The position numbers and the translations under genes were made by a program. The notes below the pieces were generated by a model. The model was not told where the DNA came from, did not search any database, and was given only the letters and a program-made list of their open reading frames with translations. DNA of 64,000 nt from CAWINX01 sp963837585 (GTDB lineage Bacteria; Actinomycetota; Thermoleophilia; Solirubrobacterales; 70-9), in contig CAWINX010000004.1 in NCBI GenBank assembly GCA_963837585.1, positions 434,001 through 498,000 of the forward strand. Direction: 5' to 3'. Position 1 is the first letter of the stretch; each line of letters starts with the position of its first letter. Of the stretch, positions 1 through 8,541 are shown piece after piece.

Positions 1-484
1 GGTCGATCAGCACCACCTCGTCGGCGGTCCCCAGGACCGAGTCGGGCACCGTCTCCCGTACCCGCACCCCGGTCAGCTCGGCGACCTGGTCGTTGAGCGA
101 CTCGAGGTGCTGGACGTTGACGGTCGAGAAGACGTCAATCCCCGCTTCGACCGCCTCGGCGATGTCCTCATAGCGCTTCTCGTGCTCGAGGCCGGGCGGG
201 TTGGTGTGGGCCAACTCGTCGATCAGAGCCAGGTCGGGGCGGCGGCGCAGCACGGCGAGCAGGTCCATCTCCTCGACCGTCACATCGCGATAGGGGACGG
301 AGCGCCGCGACACCACCTCCAGGCCCCGCGCCTGGTCGGTCGTCTCCGGGCGCTCATGGGGCTCGAGGTAGCCGATCGCCACGTCCCTCCCCGCCGCCTT
401 CTCCGCTTGACCCTCTTGGAGCATGCGGTAGGTCTTGCCGACGCCCGCGGCCATGCCCAGGAAGATCTTGTAGCGGCCGGCCAC
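1..484 (-). CDS. kdpD: KdpD sensory N-terminal part (partial, runs off the window)
   Basis: The reverse-strand translation starts at a GTG (codon 484-482) with VAGRYKIFLGMAAGVGKTY, the KdpD N-terminal domain with its Walker A motif GVGKT, and continues through the conserved DELAHTN and FSTVNVQHLES stretches. In KdpD this cytoplasmic region senses K+ limitation and modulates the kinase. About 161 codons are visible; the 3' end lies outside the window. It follows kdpB by 12 bp, so it is probably the last gene of the kdp operon. A separate DUF4118-HisKA-HATPase kinase lies upstream of kdpE in the same operon, so this gene may encode only the sensory half of a split KdpD. That is inference, because the C-terminus is not visible. 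Confidence 0.9.
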   Translation of the reverse strand, partial: MAGRYKIFLGMAAGVGKTYRMLQEGQAEKAAGRDVAIGYLEPHERPETTDQARGLEVVSRRSVPYRDVTVEEMDLLAVLRRRPDLALIDELAHTNPPGLEHEKRYEDIAEAVEAGIDVFSTVNVQHLESLNDQVAELTGVRVRETVPDSVLGTADEVVLID

Positions 485-496
485 GGCGTCCCCCGG

Positions 497-2566
497 TCAG
501 GCCCCCAACAGGTTGTGGACGACGAGGTCGATCAGCTTGATCCCGATGAACGGGGCGATCACTCCACCGAGGCCGTAGATCAGCATGTTGCGCCGCAGCA
601 GGGCGGTGGCGCCGATCGGCCGGTAGCGCACGCCGCGCAGGGAGAGCGGGATCAGCAGCGGGATGATCAGCGCGTTGAAGATCACCGCAGAGAGGATCGC
701 CGACTGCGGCGTTCCCAGCGACATCAGGTTGAGGGCGTCGAGCGGCCCCTTCTGCCCGGCGATCGCGTAGGTCGCGGCGAACATCGCCGGCAGGATCGCG
801 AAGTACTTGGCGATGTCGTTGGCGATCGAGAAGGTGGTGAGGGCGCCACGGGTGATCAGCAGCTGCTTGCCGACCTCGACGATCTCGATCAGCTTGGTGG
901 GATTGGAGTCGAGGTCGACCATGTTGCCGGCCTCGCGAGCCGCCTGGGTGCCGGTGTTCATCGCCACGCCGACGTCGGCCTGGGCCAGCGCCGGGGCGTC
1001 GTTGGTCCCGTCGCCGGTCATCGCGATCAGGCGACCGTCGGATTGCTGCTCGCGGATCAGCTCGAGCTTGCGCTCCGGCGTCGCCTCGGCGAGGAAGTCG
1101 TCGACGCCGGCCTCCTCGGCGATCTTCGCCGCAGTCAGCTTGTTGTCGCCGGTGACCATGATCGTGCGGATGCCCATCGCCCGCAGCTGGTCGAAGCGGG
1201 CGCGGATGCCCTCCTTGACCACGTCCTTGAGGTAGATCACGCCGAGCACGCGCTCGTTGCGGGCGACCGCCAGCGGGGTGCCGCCCTCGCGTCCGATTCG
1301 ATCGAGCTCGGCCCGCAGCTGCTCGGGGGCACGCCCCCCCTCGGCGCCAACCCAGGCCTCGATCGCATCCCCGGCGCCCTTGCGCAACCGCGTTCCGTTG
1401 AAGTCGACGCCGCTCATCCGCGTCTCGGCGGTGAACGGGACGAAGGTCGGCTCATGGCCGGCGAAGTCGTGCTCGCGGATCCCGTAGGTCTTGGCGAGGA
1501 CGACGATCGAGCGCCCCTCCGGGGTCTCGTCGGCGAGCGAGGACATCTGCGCCGCCTCGGCCAGCTCCTCGACGCCGACGCCCGGCATCGGCATGAACTC
1601 GACCGCCTCGCGGTTGCCGAGGGTGATCGTGCCGGTCTTGTCGAGCAGCAGCACGTCGCAATCCCCCGACGCCTCGACGGCGCGGCCGGAGAGGGCGAGG
1701 ACGTTGCGGCGGACGAGGCGATCCATGCCGGCAATCCCGATCGCCGAGAGCAGCGCCCCGATCGTGGTCGGGATCAACGCGACGAGCAGGGCGATCAGGG
1801 TCGTCTCGGAGAGCTGGGTGCCGGCGAAGAGGCCGAACGGCCGCAGTGCGACGACGACGAAGATGAAGACCAGCGTCAGCGCGGCGAGGAGGATGCCGAG
1901 AGCGATCTCGTTCGGCGTCTTGCGCCGCTCCGCCCCCTCGACCAGGGCGATCATCCGGTCGAGGAACGATTTGCCGGGCTCCTGGGTGATCTCGACGACG
2001 ATCCGGTCCGAGAGCACCCTGGTGCCGCCGGTGACCGCCGAGCGGTCGCCCCCCGCCTCGCGAATCACGGGTGCCGACTCGCCGGTGATCGCCGACTCGT
2101 CGACCGAGGCGATGCCCTCGATCACCGTGCCGTCGCCGGGGATCGTCTCCCCCGCCTCGACCACGACGACGTCGCCGCGGGACAGCTCGGAGGCCGGCAC
2201 CTCGCCGCCGTCGCGCAGCCGCGCGATCGTCTCGGTCTTCATCGCCCGCAGGCTCGCCGCCTGGGCGCGGCCGCGGCCCTCGGCGAGCGCCTCGGCCAGG
2301 TTGGCGAAGACCACGGTCAGCCAGAGCCAGGCCGAGATCGAGAAGGCAAACCAGGAGGGCTCGTGACCGCCACCCAGCGGCTTGCCGCCGAAGACCTGGA
2401 TCAGCCAGCCGGCCGTGGTGATGACGGCGCCGATCTCGACCACGAACATCACCGGGTTGCGCACCTGGACCCGCGGGTCGACCTTGCGCAGGGACTCGAG
2501 CAGCGCCGGGCGCATGATCTCGGGGGCGAAGAGGGAGCGGGGCCGGTTGTCGGTCGTCGGGTTCAT
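497..2566 (-). CDS. kdpB: K+-transporting ATPase, catalytic subunit KdpB
   Basis: This 689-aa P-type ATPase is the catalytic subunit of the high-affinity KdpFABC potassium pump in the cytoplasmic membrane. The phosphorylation motif DKTGTIT is near residue 309. The actuator TGES motif is near residue 165, and the hinge TGDGTNDAPALAQADVG is in the C-terminal third. Length matches the family (about 680 aa). Its ATG overlaps the kdpC stop by 4 bp (ATGA), so the two are translationally coupled. KdpB lies after KdpC here, unlike the usual kdpA-kdpB-kdpC order. The reading frame is intact, unlike many neighbours in this window. Confidence 0.98.
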   Translation of the reverse strand: MNPTTDNRPRSLFAPEIMRPALLESLRKVDPRVQVRNPVMFVVEIGAVITTAGWLIQVFGGKPLGGGHEPSWFAFSISAWLWLTVVFANLAEALAEGRGRAQAASLRAMKTETIARLRDGGEVPASELSRGDVVVVEAGETIPGDGTVIEGIASVDESAITGESAPVIREAGGDRSAVTGGTRVLSDRIVVEITQEPGKSFLDRMIALVEGAERRKTPNEIALGILLAALTLVFIFVVVALRPFGLFAGTQLSETTLIALLVALIPTTIGALLSAIGIAGMDRLVRRNVLALSGRAVEASGDCDVLLLDKTGTITLGNREAVEFMPMPGVGVEELAEAAQMSSLADETPEGRSIVVLAKTYGIREHDFAGHEPTFVPFTAETRMSGVDFNGTRLRKGAGDAIEAWVGAEGGRAPEQLRAELDRIGREGGTPLAVARNERVLGVIYLKDVVKEGIRARFDQLRAMGIRTIMVTGDNKLTAAKIAEEAGVDDFLAEATPERKLELIREQQSDGRLIAMTGDGTNDAPALAQADVGVAMNTGTQAAREAGNMVDLDSNPTKLIEIVEVGKQLLITRGALTTFSIANDIAKYFAILPAMFAATYAIAGQKGPLDALNLMSLGTPQSAILSAVIFNALIIPLLIPLSLRGVRYRPIGATALLRRNMLIYGLGGVIAPFIGIKLIDLVVHNLLGA

Positions 2567-3153
2567 CGAGTCGGCGCTTCCTTGTCGAGGGCGATGTTGA
2601 GCTGGAGGACGTTGACGCCGGGCTCGCCGAAGACGCCGAGGAAGCGGCCGTCGGTGTGCCCGGAGATCAACTCGTCGACCCTCGACAGCGACAGGTGCCG
2701 CACGGCAGCGATCCGGTGGGCCTGGATCCGGGCATTGGCCTCCGAGATCTGCGGGTCGACGCCGGAGCCCGACTGGGTGATCGCGTCGATCGGGACCAGC
2801 TCCCTGGTCAGCGTGCGGTCATACGGCCGCTCGAGCTTGAGGTAGGCGGCGAGGTTCGTCCGCACCTCGTCGCGTTCGTCGACGCTGTTGGGGCCGAGGT
2901 TGCTGAAGGCGGTCGCGTCGGCGGCGTAACCGGTCTGCGAAGGCCGCGGCTGGAAGTAGTGCCTGTCCCCCTTGAAGTCCTGGGCGATCAGGCTCGAGCC
3001 GACCGTCCTGCCGTCCACCGTCAGCTTTGAGCCATTCGCCTTGCCGGGGAATAGCACCTGGGAGACGCCGGTGATCGCGAGCGGGTAGACGATCCCGAAG
3101 ACGACCGTGAAGGCGATCACGGCGAGCAGCGCGTTGAGGGCCGTGCGGCGCAT
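2563..3153 (-). CDS. kdpC: K+-transporting ATPase subunit KdpC
   Basis: This 196-aa protein has one N-terminal membrane anchor (residues 7-29) followed by the periplasm-facing KdpC domain, with the family-typical segments FQPRPSQTGY, SNLGPNS and the late QARI-like NARIQAHRIAAVR. KdpC assists ATP binding and assembly of the Kdp pump. It begins 1 bp after the kdpA stop and ends inside the kdpB start codon (4-bp ATGA overlap), so it sits between kdpA and kdpB. Confidence 0.97.
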   Translation of the reverse strand: MRRTALNALLAVIAFTVVFGIVYPLAITGVSQVLFPGKANGSKLTVDGRTVGSSLIAQDFKGDRHYFQPRPSQTGYAADATAFSNLGPNSVDERDEVRTNLAAYLKLERPYDRTLTRELVPIDAITQSGSGVDPQISEANARIQAHRIAAVRHLSLSRVDELISGHTDGRFLGVFGEPGVNVLQLNIALDKEAPTR

Positions 3154-3154
3154 C

Positions 3155-4912
3155 TCAGAACAACCTCGTGGTCAGGCTCTGCACGATCGGGCCGAGCAGG
3201 AGGGCGGGGAAGAAGGTGAGGGCGCCGACCAGGATCACGACCCCGATCAGCAGGATCACGAAGGTCGGGGTGTCGGTGCGCATCGTGCCCGGGCCGGCCG
3301 GTGCGACCTTCTTGCCGGCCAGCGAGCCGGCGATCGCGAGGACGAGGATGATCGGGATGAAGCGCGCCAGGGTCATCGTCGCCCCACCGAGCAGGTCGGC
3401 GAAGGAGATCCCGTAGGCGCCGACGTTGCCGGGCGCGTTGGGCTGGACGAAGCCGGTGTAGCCGGCGAAGGCGGAGCCGTTGTTGTTGGCCTGGGAGAGG
3501 TAGGCGTAGAGGGTCTCCGAGAACCCCTGCGGGTTGATCCCGGCGAAGATCGACCTCGTCCCCGCCCTGGTCGCCGTGGCGAGGCCGGAGGTGACGAGCA
3601 CCGCCAGCGGGGTGAACAGCACCCCGAGAGAGACCAGCTTGATCTCTCGCGCCTGGATCTTCTTCCCCAGGTATTCGGGGGTCCGTCCCACCATCAGGCC
3701 GCCGATGAAGACGGCGAGCAGGACGAAGAGGAGCATCGAGTAGAGGCCGGTGCCGACCCCGCCGAAGACGACCTCGCTGGTCGCCAGCCCCGACATCGGC
3801 ACCAGGGCGCCGAGGCCGGTGTAGGACTCGTGCGCGGAGTTGACCGAGCCGTTGGAGGTGACGGTGGTGGTGGTCGCCCAGAGCGCCGACTCGGCGATTC
3901 CGTTGCGCTGCTCCTTGCCCTCCATATTGCCGCCGGTCGAGCCTGCCAGAGCCGTGGTCGGCGTGCCGGCCGCGTGCTGGGCGGGGGTGCCGTGCTGCTC
4001 GGCGGGGACGATCACGGCGATCAGGGCGATGTAGATCGCCAGCATTGCGGCGAAGATCGCCCAGCCCTCGCGCTGACGACCGACCATGCGCCCGTAGGTG
4101 TAGGTGAGCGCCGCGGGGATGAGGACGATCGAGAGCAGCTCGACAAAGTTGCTGAACTGCGTGCCGTTCTCGAACGGCATCGCCGAGTTGACGCTGAAGA
4201 AGCCGCCGCCGTTGGTGCCGAGCTGCTTGATCGCGACCTGCGAGGCGGCCGGGCCGAGGGCGAGGACCTGCTGGGCCCCTTCGAGCGTCCTCACCGTCGC
4301 CGAGCCGGACAGCGTCTGCACGACCCCCTGGGAGACGAGGACCAGCGCGACGACGATCGAGAGGGGCAGGAGGACGTAGTAGAGGCTGCGGGTCAGGTCC
4401 TGCCAGAAGTTCCCCAGGCTGGCGCCGCCGCGCGAGACGATCCCGCGGGTCATTGCGACGAGGGCGCAGATGCCGACCGCCGGGGTAACGAAGTTCTGCA
4501 CCGTCAGCCCCGCCATCTGGGCGAAGTAGCTGAGCGTCGTCTCCCCCCCGTAGTACTGCCAGTTGGTGTTCGAGACGAAGGAGGAGGTGGTGTTGAAGCT
4601 GACGTCCCAGGGCGCCGAGTGGAAGCCCTGGGGGTTGAACGGTTGGATGCCCTGGGTGCGCAGGATCACGTAGAGGACAACCCAGGAGAAGACGGAGAAG
4701 AGGATCAGGCTGCGGGCGTAGGCCTTCCAGTCCTGCTCCTCGGAGGGCTCGACCCGCAGCGCCCTGTAGGTGAGGCGCTCGAGCGGCGCGACGACCGGGC
4801 TGAGGAAGACCCGCCGGCCGGTGAAGACCTTCGCCATGTAGGCGCCCAGGGGGCGGATCAGCGCGATCAGGATCGCCAGGAATATCGCGATCTGCAGCCA
4901 CCCCTGGGCCAT
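3155..4912 (-). CDS. kdpA: K+-transporting ATPase, channel-like subunit KdpA
   Basis: This 585-aa, multi-spanning membrane protein is the K+-binding and translocating subunit of the Kdp pump, related to SKT potassium channels. Family hallmarks include SFNTTSSFVSNTNWQYYGGE, NFVTPAVGI, GTNGGGFFSVNSA and NGSAFAGYTGF, which cover selectivity-filter regions. Length is near the usual 560-600 aa. The ATG shares one base with the KdpF stop codon (TGATG), so translation is coupled to kdpF. The frame is intact. Confidence 0.98.
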   Translation of the reverse strand: MAQGWLQIAIFLAILIALIRPLGAYMAKVFTGRRVFLSPVVAPLERLTYRALRVEPSEEQDWKAYARSLILFSVFSWVVLYVILRTQGIQPFNPQGFHSAPWDVSFNTTSSFVSNTNWQYYGGETTLSYFAQMAGLTVQNFVTPAVGICALVAMTRGIVSRGGASLGNFWQDLTRSLYYVLLPLSIVVALVLVSQGVVQTLSGSATVRTLEGAQQVLALGPAASQVAIKQLGTNGGGFFSVNSAMPFENGTQFSNFVELLSIVLIPAALTYTYGRMVGRQREGWAIFAAMLAIYIALIAVIVPAEQHGTPAQHAAGTPTTALAGSTGGNMEGKEQRNGIAESALWATTTTVTSNGSVNSAHESYTGLGALVPMSGLATSEVVFGGVGTGLYSMLLFVLLAVFIGGLMVGRTPEYLGKKIQAREIKLVSLGVLFTPLAVLVTSGLATATRAGTRSIFAGINPQGFSETLYAYLSQANNNGSAFAGYTGFVQPNAPGNVGAYGISFADLLGGATMTLARFIPIILVLAIAGSLAGKKVAPAGPGTMRTDTPTFVILLIGVVILVGALTFFPALLLGPIVQSLTTRLF

Positions 4913-5025
4913 CAGAGGTTCTCCCCGCGCAGCAGCGCGTAGACGAGGTAGACGCAGACGAGCGCCGCGGCGATCAGGCCGAAGAGGTCGGCGCCGGTGA
5001 GGGCCGCGACGGGCGGGACACTCAT
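4912..5025 (-). CDS. kdpF: KdpF, small stabilising subunit of the Kdp ATPase
   Basis: A 37-codon reading frame directly upstream of kdpA encodes MSVPPVAALTGADLFGLIAA followed by ALVCVYLVYALLRGENL. It has one transmembrane helix ending in the KdpF signature YLVYALLRxE. KdpF is a lipid-like stabiliser of the KdpABC complex. Its stop TGA overlaps the kdpA ATG by one base, and its own ATG overlaps the stop of the preceding 42-aa peptide gene by 4 bp. Confidence 0.92.
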   Translation of the reverse strand: MSVPPVAALTGADLFGLIAAALVCVYLVYALLRGENL

Positions 5026-5150
5026 ATCCGGTCGATCAGGTCGATCGCCCAGTAGAGGAGGGCGAAGAGGGCTACGGCGAGGACGATCGCAAAGACGTCG
5101 GCGACCGGGCTGCCTCCCCCGGGGAAGATGTCGGCAAGGATCGAGAGCAC
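5022..5150 (-). CDS. 42-aa single-span membrane peptide in the kdp operon
   Basis: A short frame starts at a GTG (5150-5148) and encodes 42 residues: an acidic/glycine N-terminus, one hydrophobic helix (ADVFAIVLAVALFALLYWA) and the end IDLIDRI. It stops inside the kdpF start codon with a 4-bp overlap, which supports real translation. Small hydrophobic frames just upstream of kdpF also occur in other kdp operons, but no function is known to me. The start is uncertain because no clear Shine-Dalgarno sequence precedes it; the overlap is the main evidence. It could be a second KdpF-like stabiliser (inference). Confidence 0.6.
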   Translation of the reverse strand: MLSILADIFPGGGSPVADVFAIVLAVALFALLYWAIDLIDRI

Positions 5151-5232
5151 GAATCGATCATGCGCCGCACCCCGTCAAGGCCGCATGAATTCCGCGGCCC
5201 GCCGTATACAGATTTCGTGAAGACCGCTGAGG

Positions 5233-5913
5233 TCAGGCGGCGAAGCGGTAGCCGACGCCGGGATCGGTGCGGATCAGGACGTGCTCCCCGGGCGGCTCGA
5301 CCTTGCGGCGCAGGTTGGCGATGTGGGCGCGCAGGACCTGGAGGTCGTCCGCGTACTCGATCCCCCAGACTTCGACGAGCAGGGCGCGGTGGGTCATCAG
5401 TCGCCCCCGGTTGCGGACGAGGAACCGCAGCAACTCGAACTCGGTCGGGGTCAGATGGATCCCCTCGCCGTCGCGTCGCACGGCGCGGGCGGCGAAATCG
5501 ATCTCCAGGCCGTCGACGGAGATCGCCGGCTCCCCCGACTCCGGGTGGGCGCGGCGCAGCACCGCCTCCAGCCTCGCGATCAACTCCGGCGGGCCGAACG
5601 GCTTGGTGACGTAGTCGTCGGCGCCGGCCGCCAGGGCGCGCACCTTCGCGTCTTCCTCCCCCACCGCCGAGAGGACGATGACCGGCATCTCACTCCACTC
5701 GCGCAGGCGCTTGGTCACCTCGACGCCGTCGATGTCGGGCAGCATCAGGTCGAGGATCGCCGCCTCCGGCGGTTTCACGGCGATGCGGTCGAGGGCCTCC
5801 TCGCCGGTGCCGGCCGGAACGGCTTCGTAGCCGGCGTCGCGCAGGATCACGGTCAGCGCCCGGACGATCTGCGGCTCGTCGTCGCAGACGAGAACCCGCG
5901 GCCGCTCAGCCAT
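5233..5913 (-). CDS. kdpE: Response regulator KdpE (OmpR family)
   Basis: This 226-aa protein has a receiver domain (residues 5-118; acidic pocket D11/D12, phospho-acceptor D55 in ILDLMLPD, conserved K in VTKPFG) and a C-terminal winged helix (about 130-226; LTPTEFELLRFLVRNRG and DPGVGYRF). This is the KdpE architecture, and it sits just upstream of kdpF-A-C-B on the same strand. Its ATG overlaps the end of the kinase gene by 8 bp. It should activate the kdp operon on K+ limitation. The 82 bp between its stop and the 42-aa ORF could carry the kdp promoter. I chose the ATG at 5913 because upstream sequence in this frame is a shadow of the kinase gene. Confidence 0.95.
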   Translation of the reverse strand: MAERPRVLVCDDEPQIVRALTVILRDAGYEAVPAGTGEEALDRIAVKPPEAAILDLMLPDIDGVEVTKRLREWSEMPVIVLSAVGEEDAKVRALAAGADDYVTKPFGPPELIARLEAVLRRAHPESGEPAISVDGLEIDFAARAVRRDGEGIHLTPTEFELLRFLVRNRGRLMTHRALLVEVWGIEYADDLQVLRAHIANLRRKVEPPGEHVLIRTDPGVGYRFAA

Positions 5914-7060
5914 CGCCGTCCTCCCCCACCGGGAACGAGACCACGAAGGTGCTGCCCTGGCCCGGGACCGACTCGACCGCGATCTCGCCGCCGTTGGCCT
6001 CGATGAAGCCCTTGGCGATCGCCAGGCCGAGGCCGACGCCGCGGTCGGAGCCGCCCTCGCGGCGGTAGAAGGGCTCGAAGATCCGGGCGCGCTCAGGCTC
6101 GGGGATGCCCGGGCCCTGGTCGACCACCCGGACGACGAGCCGGCCTCCGGTCCGGCGGGAGCGGACCAGCACCGGGCGGGCGGCGCCGTGGCTGAAGCCG
6201 TTCTCAAGCAGGTTGGCGAAGGCGCGCTCGAGCTGGGTGGCATCAGCGAGCAACGGGGGGAGCTCCGGGTCGAGGGAGAGCTTCACCCGATCCCCGTCCG
6301 CGCCGATCGAGTCAATCGCCGCCGCCAGGATCATGGCGAGGTCAACCGTCACCCGGTGCGGCTCGGCGCCGCCCGACTCGAGCCGCGAGACATCGAGCAG
6401 GTTCTCGACCAGGCGCGAGAGGCGCTGCCCCTCCTCGACCACCGCCTCGCTCAACTCGTGGCGCTCCTGCGGGGTGACGCTCGGCGAGTCGAGGGCGGCG
6501 CCGGCGGCGATCATCGCCGTCAGTGGCGTGCGCAGGTCATGGGAGACCGAGCGCAGCAGCGCCGTCTTCAACTCGTCGCTGCGCCGCAGCGCCCCGGCCT
6601 CGATCGCCTCAGCCTGCATGCGGTCGCGCTCCTCGGAAATCGCCGTCAGTTCGGCGAGCACAGCGTCCGTCTCCTCGCGGCGCCGCTCCGCCTCGGCGGC
6701 GCGGGCGCGCGCCACCTCGGCCAGGGCACTGCTCGCCACGGCGACGATCCCGAAGACCACCAGCGCAACCCCGTCGCGGTCGGCGGCGATCGCGACGTGC
6801 CCGGTCGGCGGAATGTGGAACCAGTTGAAGGCAAAGGCGCTCGCCACCGCCGAAAACAGCCCCAGCCGCCAGCCCCAAACCGTCGAGATCAAGAGGACGC
6901 CCGGGATGTAGACGACTCCCAGCGAGACCACCGGGGCGACCGACTTCAGCGGGTAGACCAGCAGCGTCCCGGCCGCGACCACGCCGATCGTCGCCAGAAC
7001 CCCCCAACCCGCCGGGGGCGGCTCGGCCCGAATCAGCAGGCGGGAGCGATGACCTTCCAT
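5906..7060 (-). CDS. KdpD-like sensor histidine kinase, DUF4118-HisKA-HATPase (no KdpD N-terminal domain)
   Basis: Starting at MEGHRSRLL (ATG 7060), the protein is 384 aa. It has four predicted transmembrane helices of the DUF4118 type (about residues 18-115, including FNWFHIPPTG), a coiled linker, a HisKA domain with phospho-acceptor H174 in SVSHDLRTPL, and an HATPase domain (N box NLLENGFSHG, G1 DQGPGIPE, G2 GVGLGLAIAKG). This equals the C-terminal half of KdpD. The Usp/KdpD sensory half is missing here but is encoded at the far end of the operon (1-484). It overlaps kdpE by 8 bp. The longer frame upstream of 7060 is arginine/glycine-rich shadow sequence. Confidence 0.9.
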   Translation of the reverse strand: MEGHRSRLLIRAEPPPAGWGVLATIGVVAAGTLLVYPLKSVAPVVSLGVVYIPGVLLISTVWGWRLGLFSAVASAFAFNWFHIPPTGHVAIAADRDGVALVVFGIVAVASSALAEVARARAAEAERRREETDAVLAELTAISEERDRMQAEAIEAGALRRSDELKTALLRSVSHDLRTPLTAMIAAGAALDSPSVTPQERHELSEAVVEEGQRLSRLVENLLDVSRLESGGAEPHRVTVDLAMILAAAIDSIGADGDRVKLSLDPELPPLLADATQLERAFANLLENGFSHGAARPVLVRSRRTGGRLVVRVVDQGPGIPEPERARIFEPFYRREGGSDRGVGLGLAIAKGFIEANGGEIAVESVPGQGSTFVVSFPVGEDGDG

Positions 7061-7134
7061 GTCCGCAGCGTAGTTCCGCGGACCGTGCGGGCGGCTCCCT
7101 CTCCGCGGCCGCTGCGGGGGTGGCCCTCTCCCCG

Positions 7135-8035
7135 TTAGCCGTCTTCCTCCGCAAACGCGCGCCGCAGCGCCTCGTCGAACGACTCCGGCGAGATTCCGAA
7201 AGGCGCGGCGCCGGAGGGGTCGGTGACGACGGTCGCCGTGGTCAGGCCCTCGACGAGCGGGCGCGCGACCTTCGTGTCGACCGGCGTGACCAGGCCCAGC
7301 CACAGCGCCGACAGCCATGGCGTGATGAAGGGGACCGGCAGCTTTCGTCGCGGCCGCTTCCCCATCGCCAGCGCCATCCGGTCCAGCATCTCCGAATAGG
7401 AGAGGACGTCGGGGCCGCCGATCTGCACCTCGCGGCCCTCGGACTCGGGCACCTCAGGGGCACGCCGCAGGTACTCGATCGTCGCGTCGATGCCGATCGG
7501 CTGTGTGGCGATGCGCAGCCAACTGGGGGCGATCATCACCGGCAGCCGCCCAACCAGATAGCGCAGCGTCCGGTAGGACTCGCTGCCGGCGCCGACCACC
7601 ATCGCCGCCCGGAAGTAGGTGAGCGGCGGTCCCTCGGCGGCGAGGATGCGCGCGGTCTCATGGCGGCTGCGCAGGTGCTTGGACTCGCTCTCATCACCGA
7701 GCCCACCGAGGTAGACGACCCGCTTCACCCCCTCGCGCTTGGCCATCTGGGCGAAGTTGTGCGCGCCGACCTGCTCGCGCTCGGCGAACCCCTCGCCCCC
7801 GGCCATCGCGTGGACGAGGTAGTAGGCGACGTCGATGTCCCTCCCCGCTCCCGCGAGCGTCTCCGCGTCGGTGACATCGCCGACGTGGAGGTCGAGTCCC
7901 GCCAGCCGCGAGCGAATTCGCCCTCGACCGGTCGCGAACCAGACATCGGACAGAGGCCCCCGAGTCCCCCAGCGATGCGGCCAGCCGGGCACCGATGAAA
8001 CCCGTGGCTCCGGCAATGAGGGTGCTTTGGGGGAT
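7135..8035 (-). CDS. NAD(P)-binding SDR-like protein (YbjT-like), N-terminus frameshifted
   Basis: The main frame encodes an atypical SDR/NmrA-like protein: DVAYYLVHAMAGG, RVVYLGGLGDES, YFRAAMVVGAGSESYRTLRYLV and PIGIDATIEYL are typical of YbjT-like nucleotide-diphosphate-sugar epimerase relatives. The expected dinucleotide-binding start (TLIAGATGFIGARLAASLGD, GxxGxxG) is present just upstream but in another frame; the switch falls around 7905-7925. No standard start codon exists in that N-terminal frame, so either a rare start (ATC at 8035) is used or there is a second indel. It is divergent from the SRPBCC gene at 8069. The substrate cannot be inferred. Confidence 0.75.
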
Positions 8036-8068
8036 CGCTTAAAGCTACTCGCCTGCAAAGCTGGGTTC

Positions 8069-8530
8069 GTGTCCATAAAGCTCCTTGAGCGGAGCCAACG
8101 GGTCGAGATGCCTATCGAGCAGGCATTCGCTTTCTATGGCGACACCCGCAACCTGGCGGTGCTCACTCCGCCGTGGGTCCACTTCGAACTGCTGACCCCG
8201 GAGCCGGTGACGATGCAGCCGGGCACGCTGCTCGAATACAGGCTGAGGCTGCACGGCGCGCCGGTGCGCTGGCAGACCAGGATCGAGAGCTGGGAGCCGC
8301 CGGTGCGCTTCGTCGACCTCCAGCTCAAGGGCCCGTACAAGCTCTGGGAGCACACCCACCTGTTCGAACGCGACGGCGACGGCGCAACCGTCATCCACGA
8401 TCGCGTCCGCTACTCGATTCCCCTGGGGCCGCTCGGCGCGATCGCGCACCGGCTCTTCGTCCGCCGCGACCTCGAGCGGATCTTCGACTACCGCCGCGAT
8501 GCGGTCGCCGAGCGCCTGGCGCCCAAATAG
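8069..8530 (+). CDS. SRPBCC (START-like) ligand-binding protein
   Basis: From a GTG at 8069 the product is 153 aa with a START/polyketide-cyclase-like fold pattern: VEMPIEQAFAFYGDTRNLAVLTPPWVHFELL at the N-terminus, the WQTRIESWEPPVRFVDLQLKGPYKLWEH strand-turn region and a C-terminal helix (RRDLERIFDYRRDAVAERL). Such proteins bind hydrophobic ligands. They often neighbour YbjT-like SDR genes, as here, where the SDR is divergent. Function is unassigned. The upstream in-frame sequence is a shadow of the SDR gene, so the GTG start is preferred. Confidence 0.85.
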   Translation: MSIKLLERSQRVEMPIEQAFAFYGDTRNLAVLTPPWVHFELLTPEPVTMQPGTLLEYRLRLHGAPVRWQTRIESWEPPVRFVDLQLKGPYKLWEHTHLFERDGDGATVIHDRVRYSIPLGPLGAIAHRLFVRRDLERIFDYRRDAVAERLAPK

Positions 8531-8541
8531 GGTCAACGGCC

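Noticed and set aside
107..2845. A 912-codon plus-strand open frame over kdpB/kdpC
   Set aside because: It is antisense to clearly conserved genes, rich in Arg/Asp/Gly/His repeats typical of GC-rich antisense frames, and matches no family.
3107..4942. A 611-codon plus-strand frame over kdpA
   Set aside because: Shadow of kdpA; low-complexity composition (D/E/R/H/G) and no family signal.
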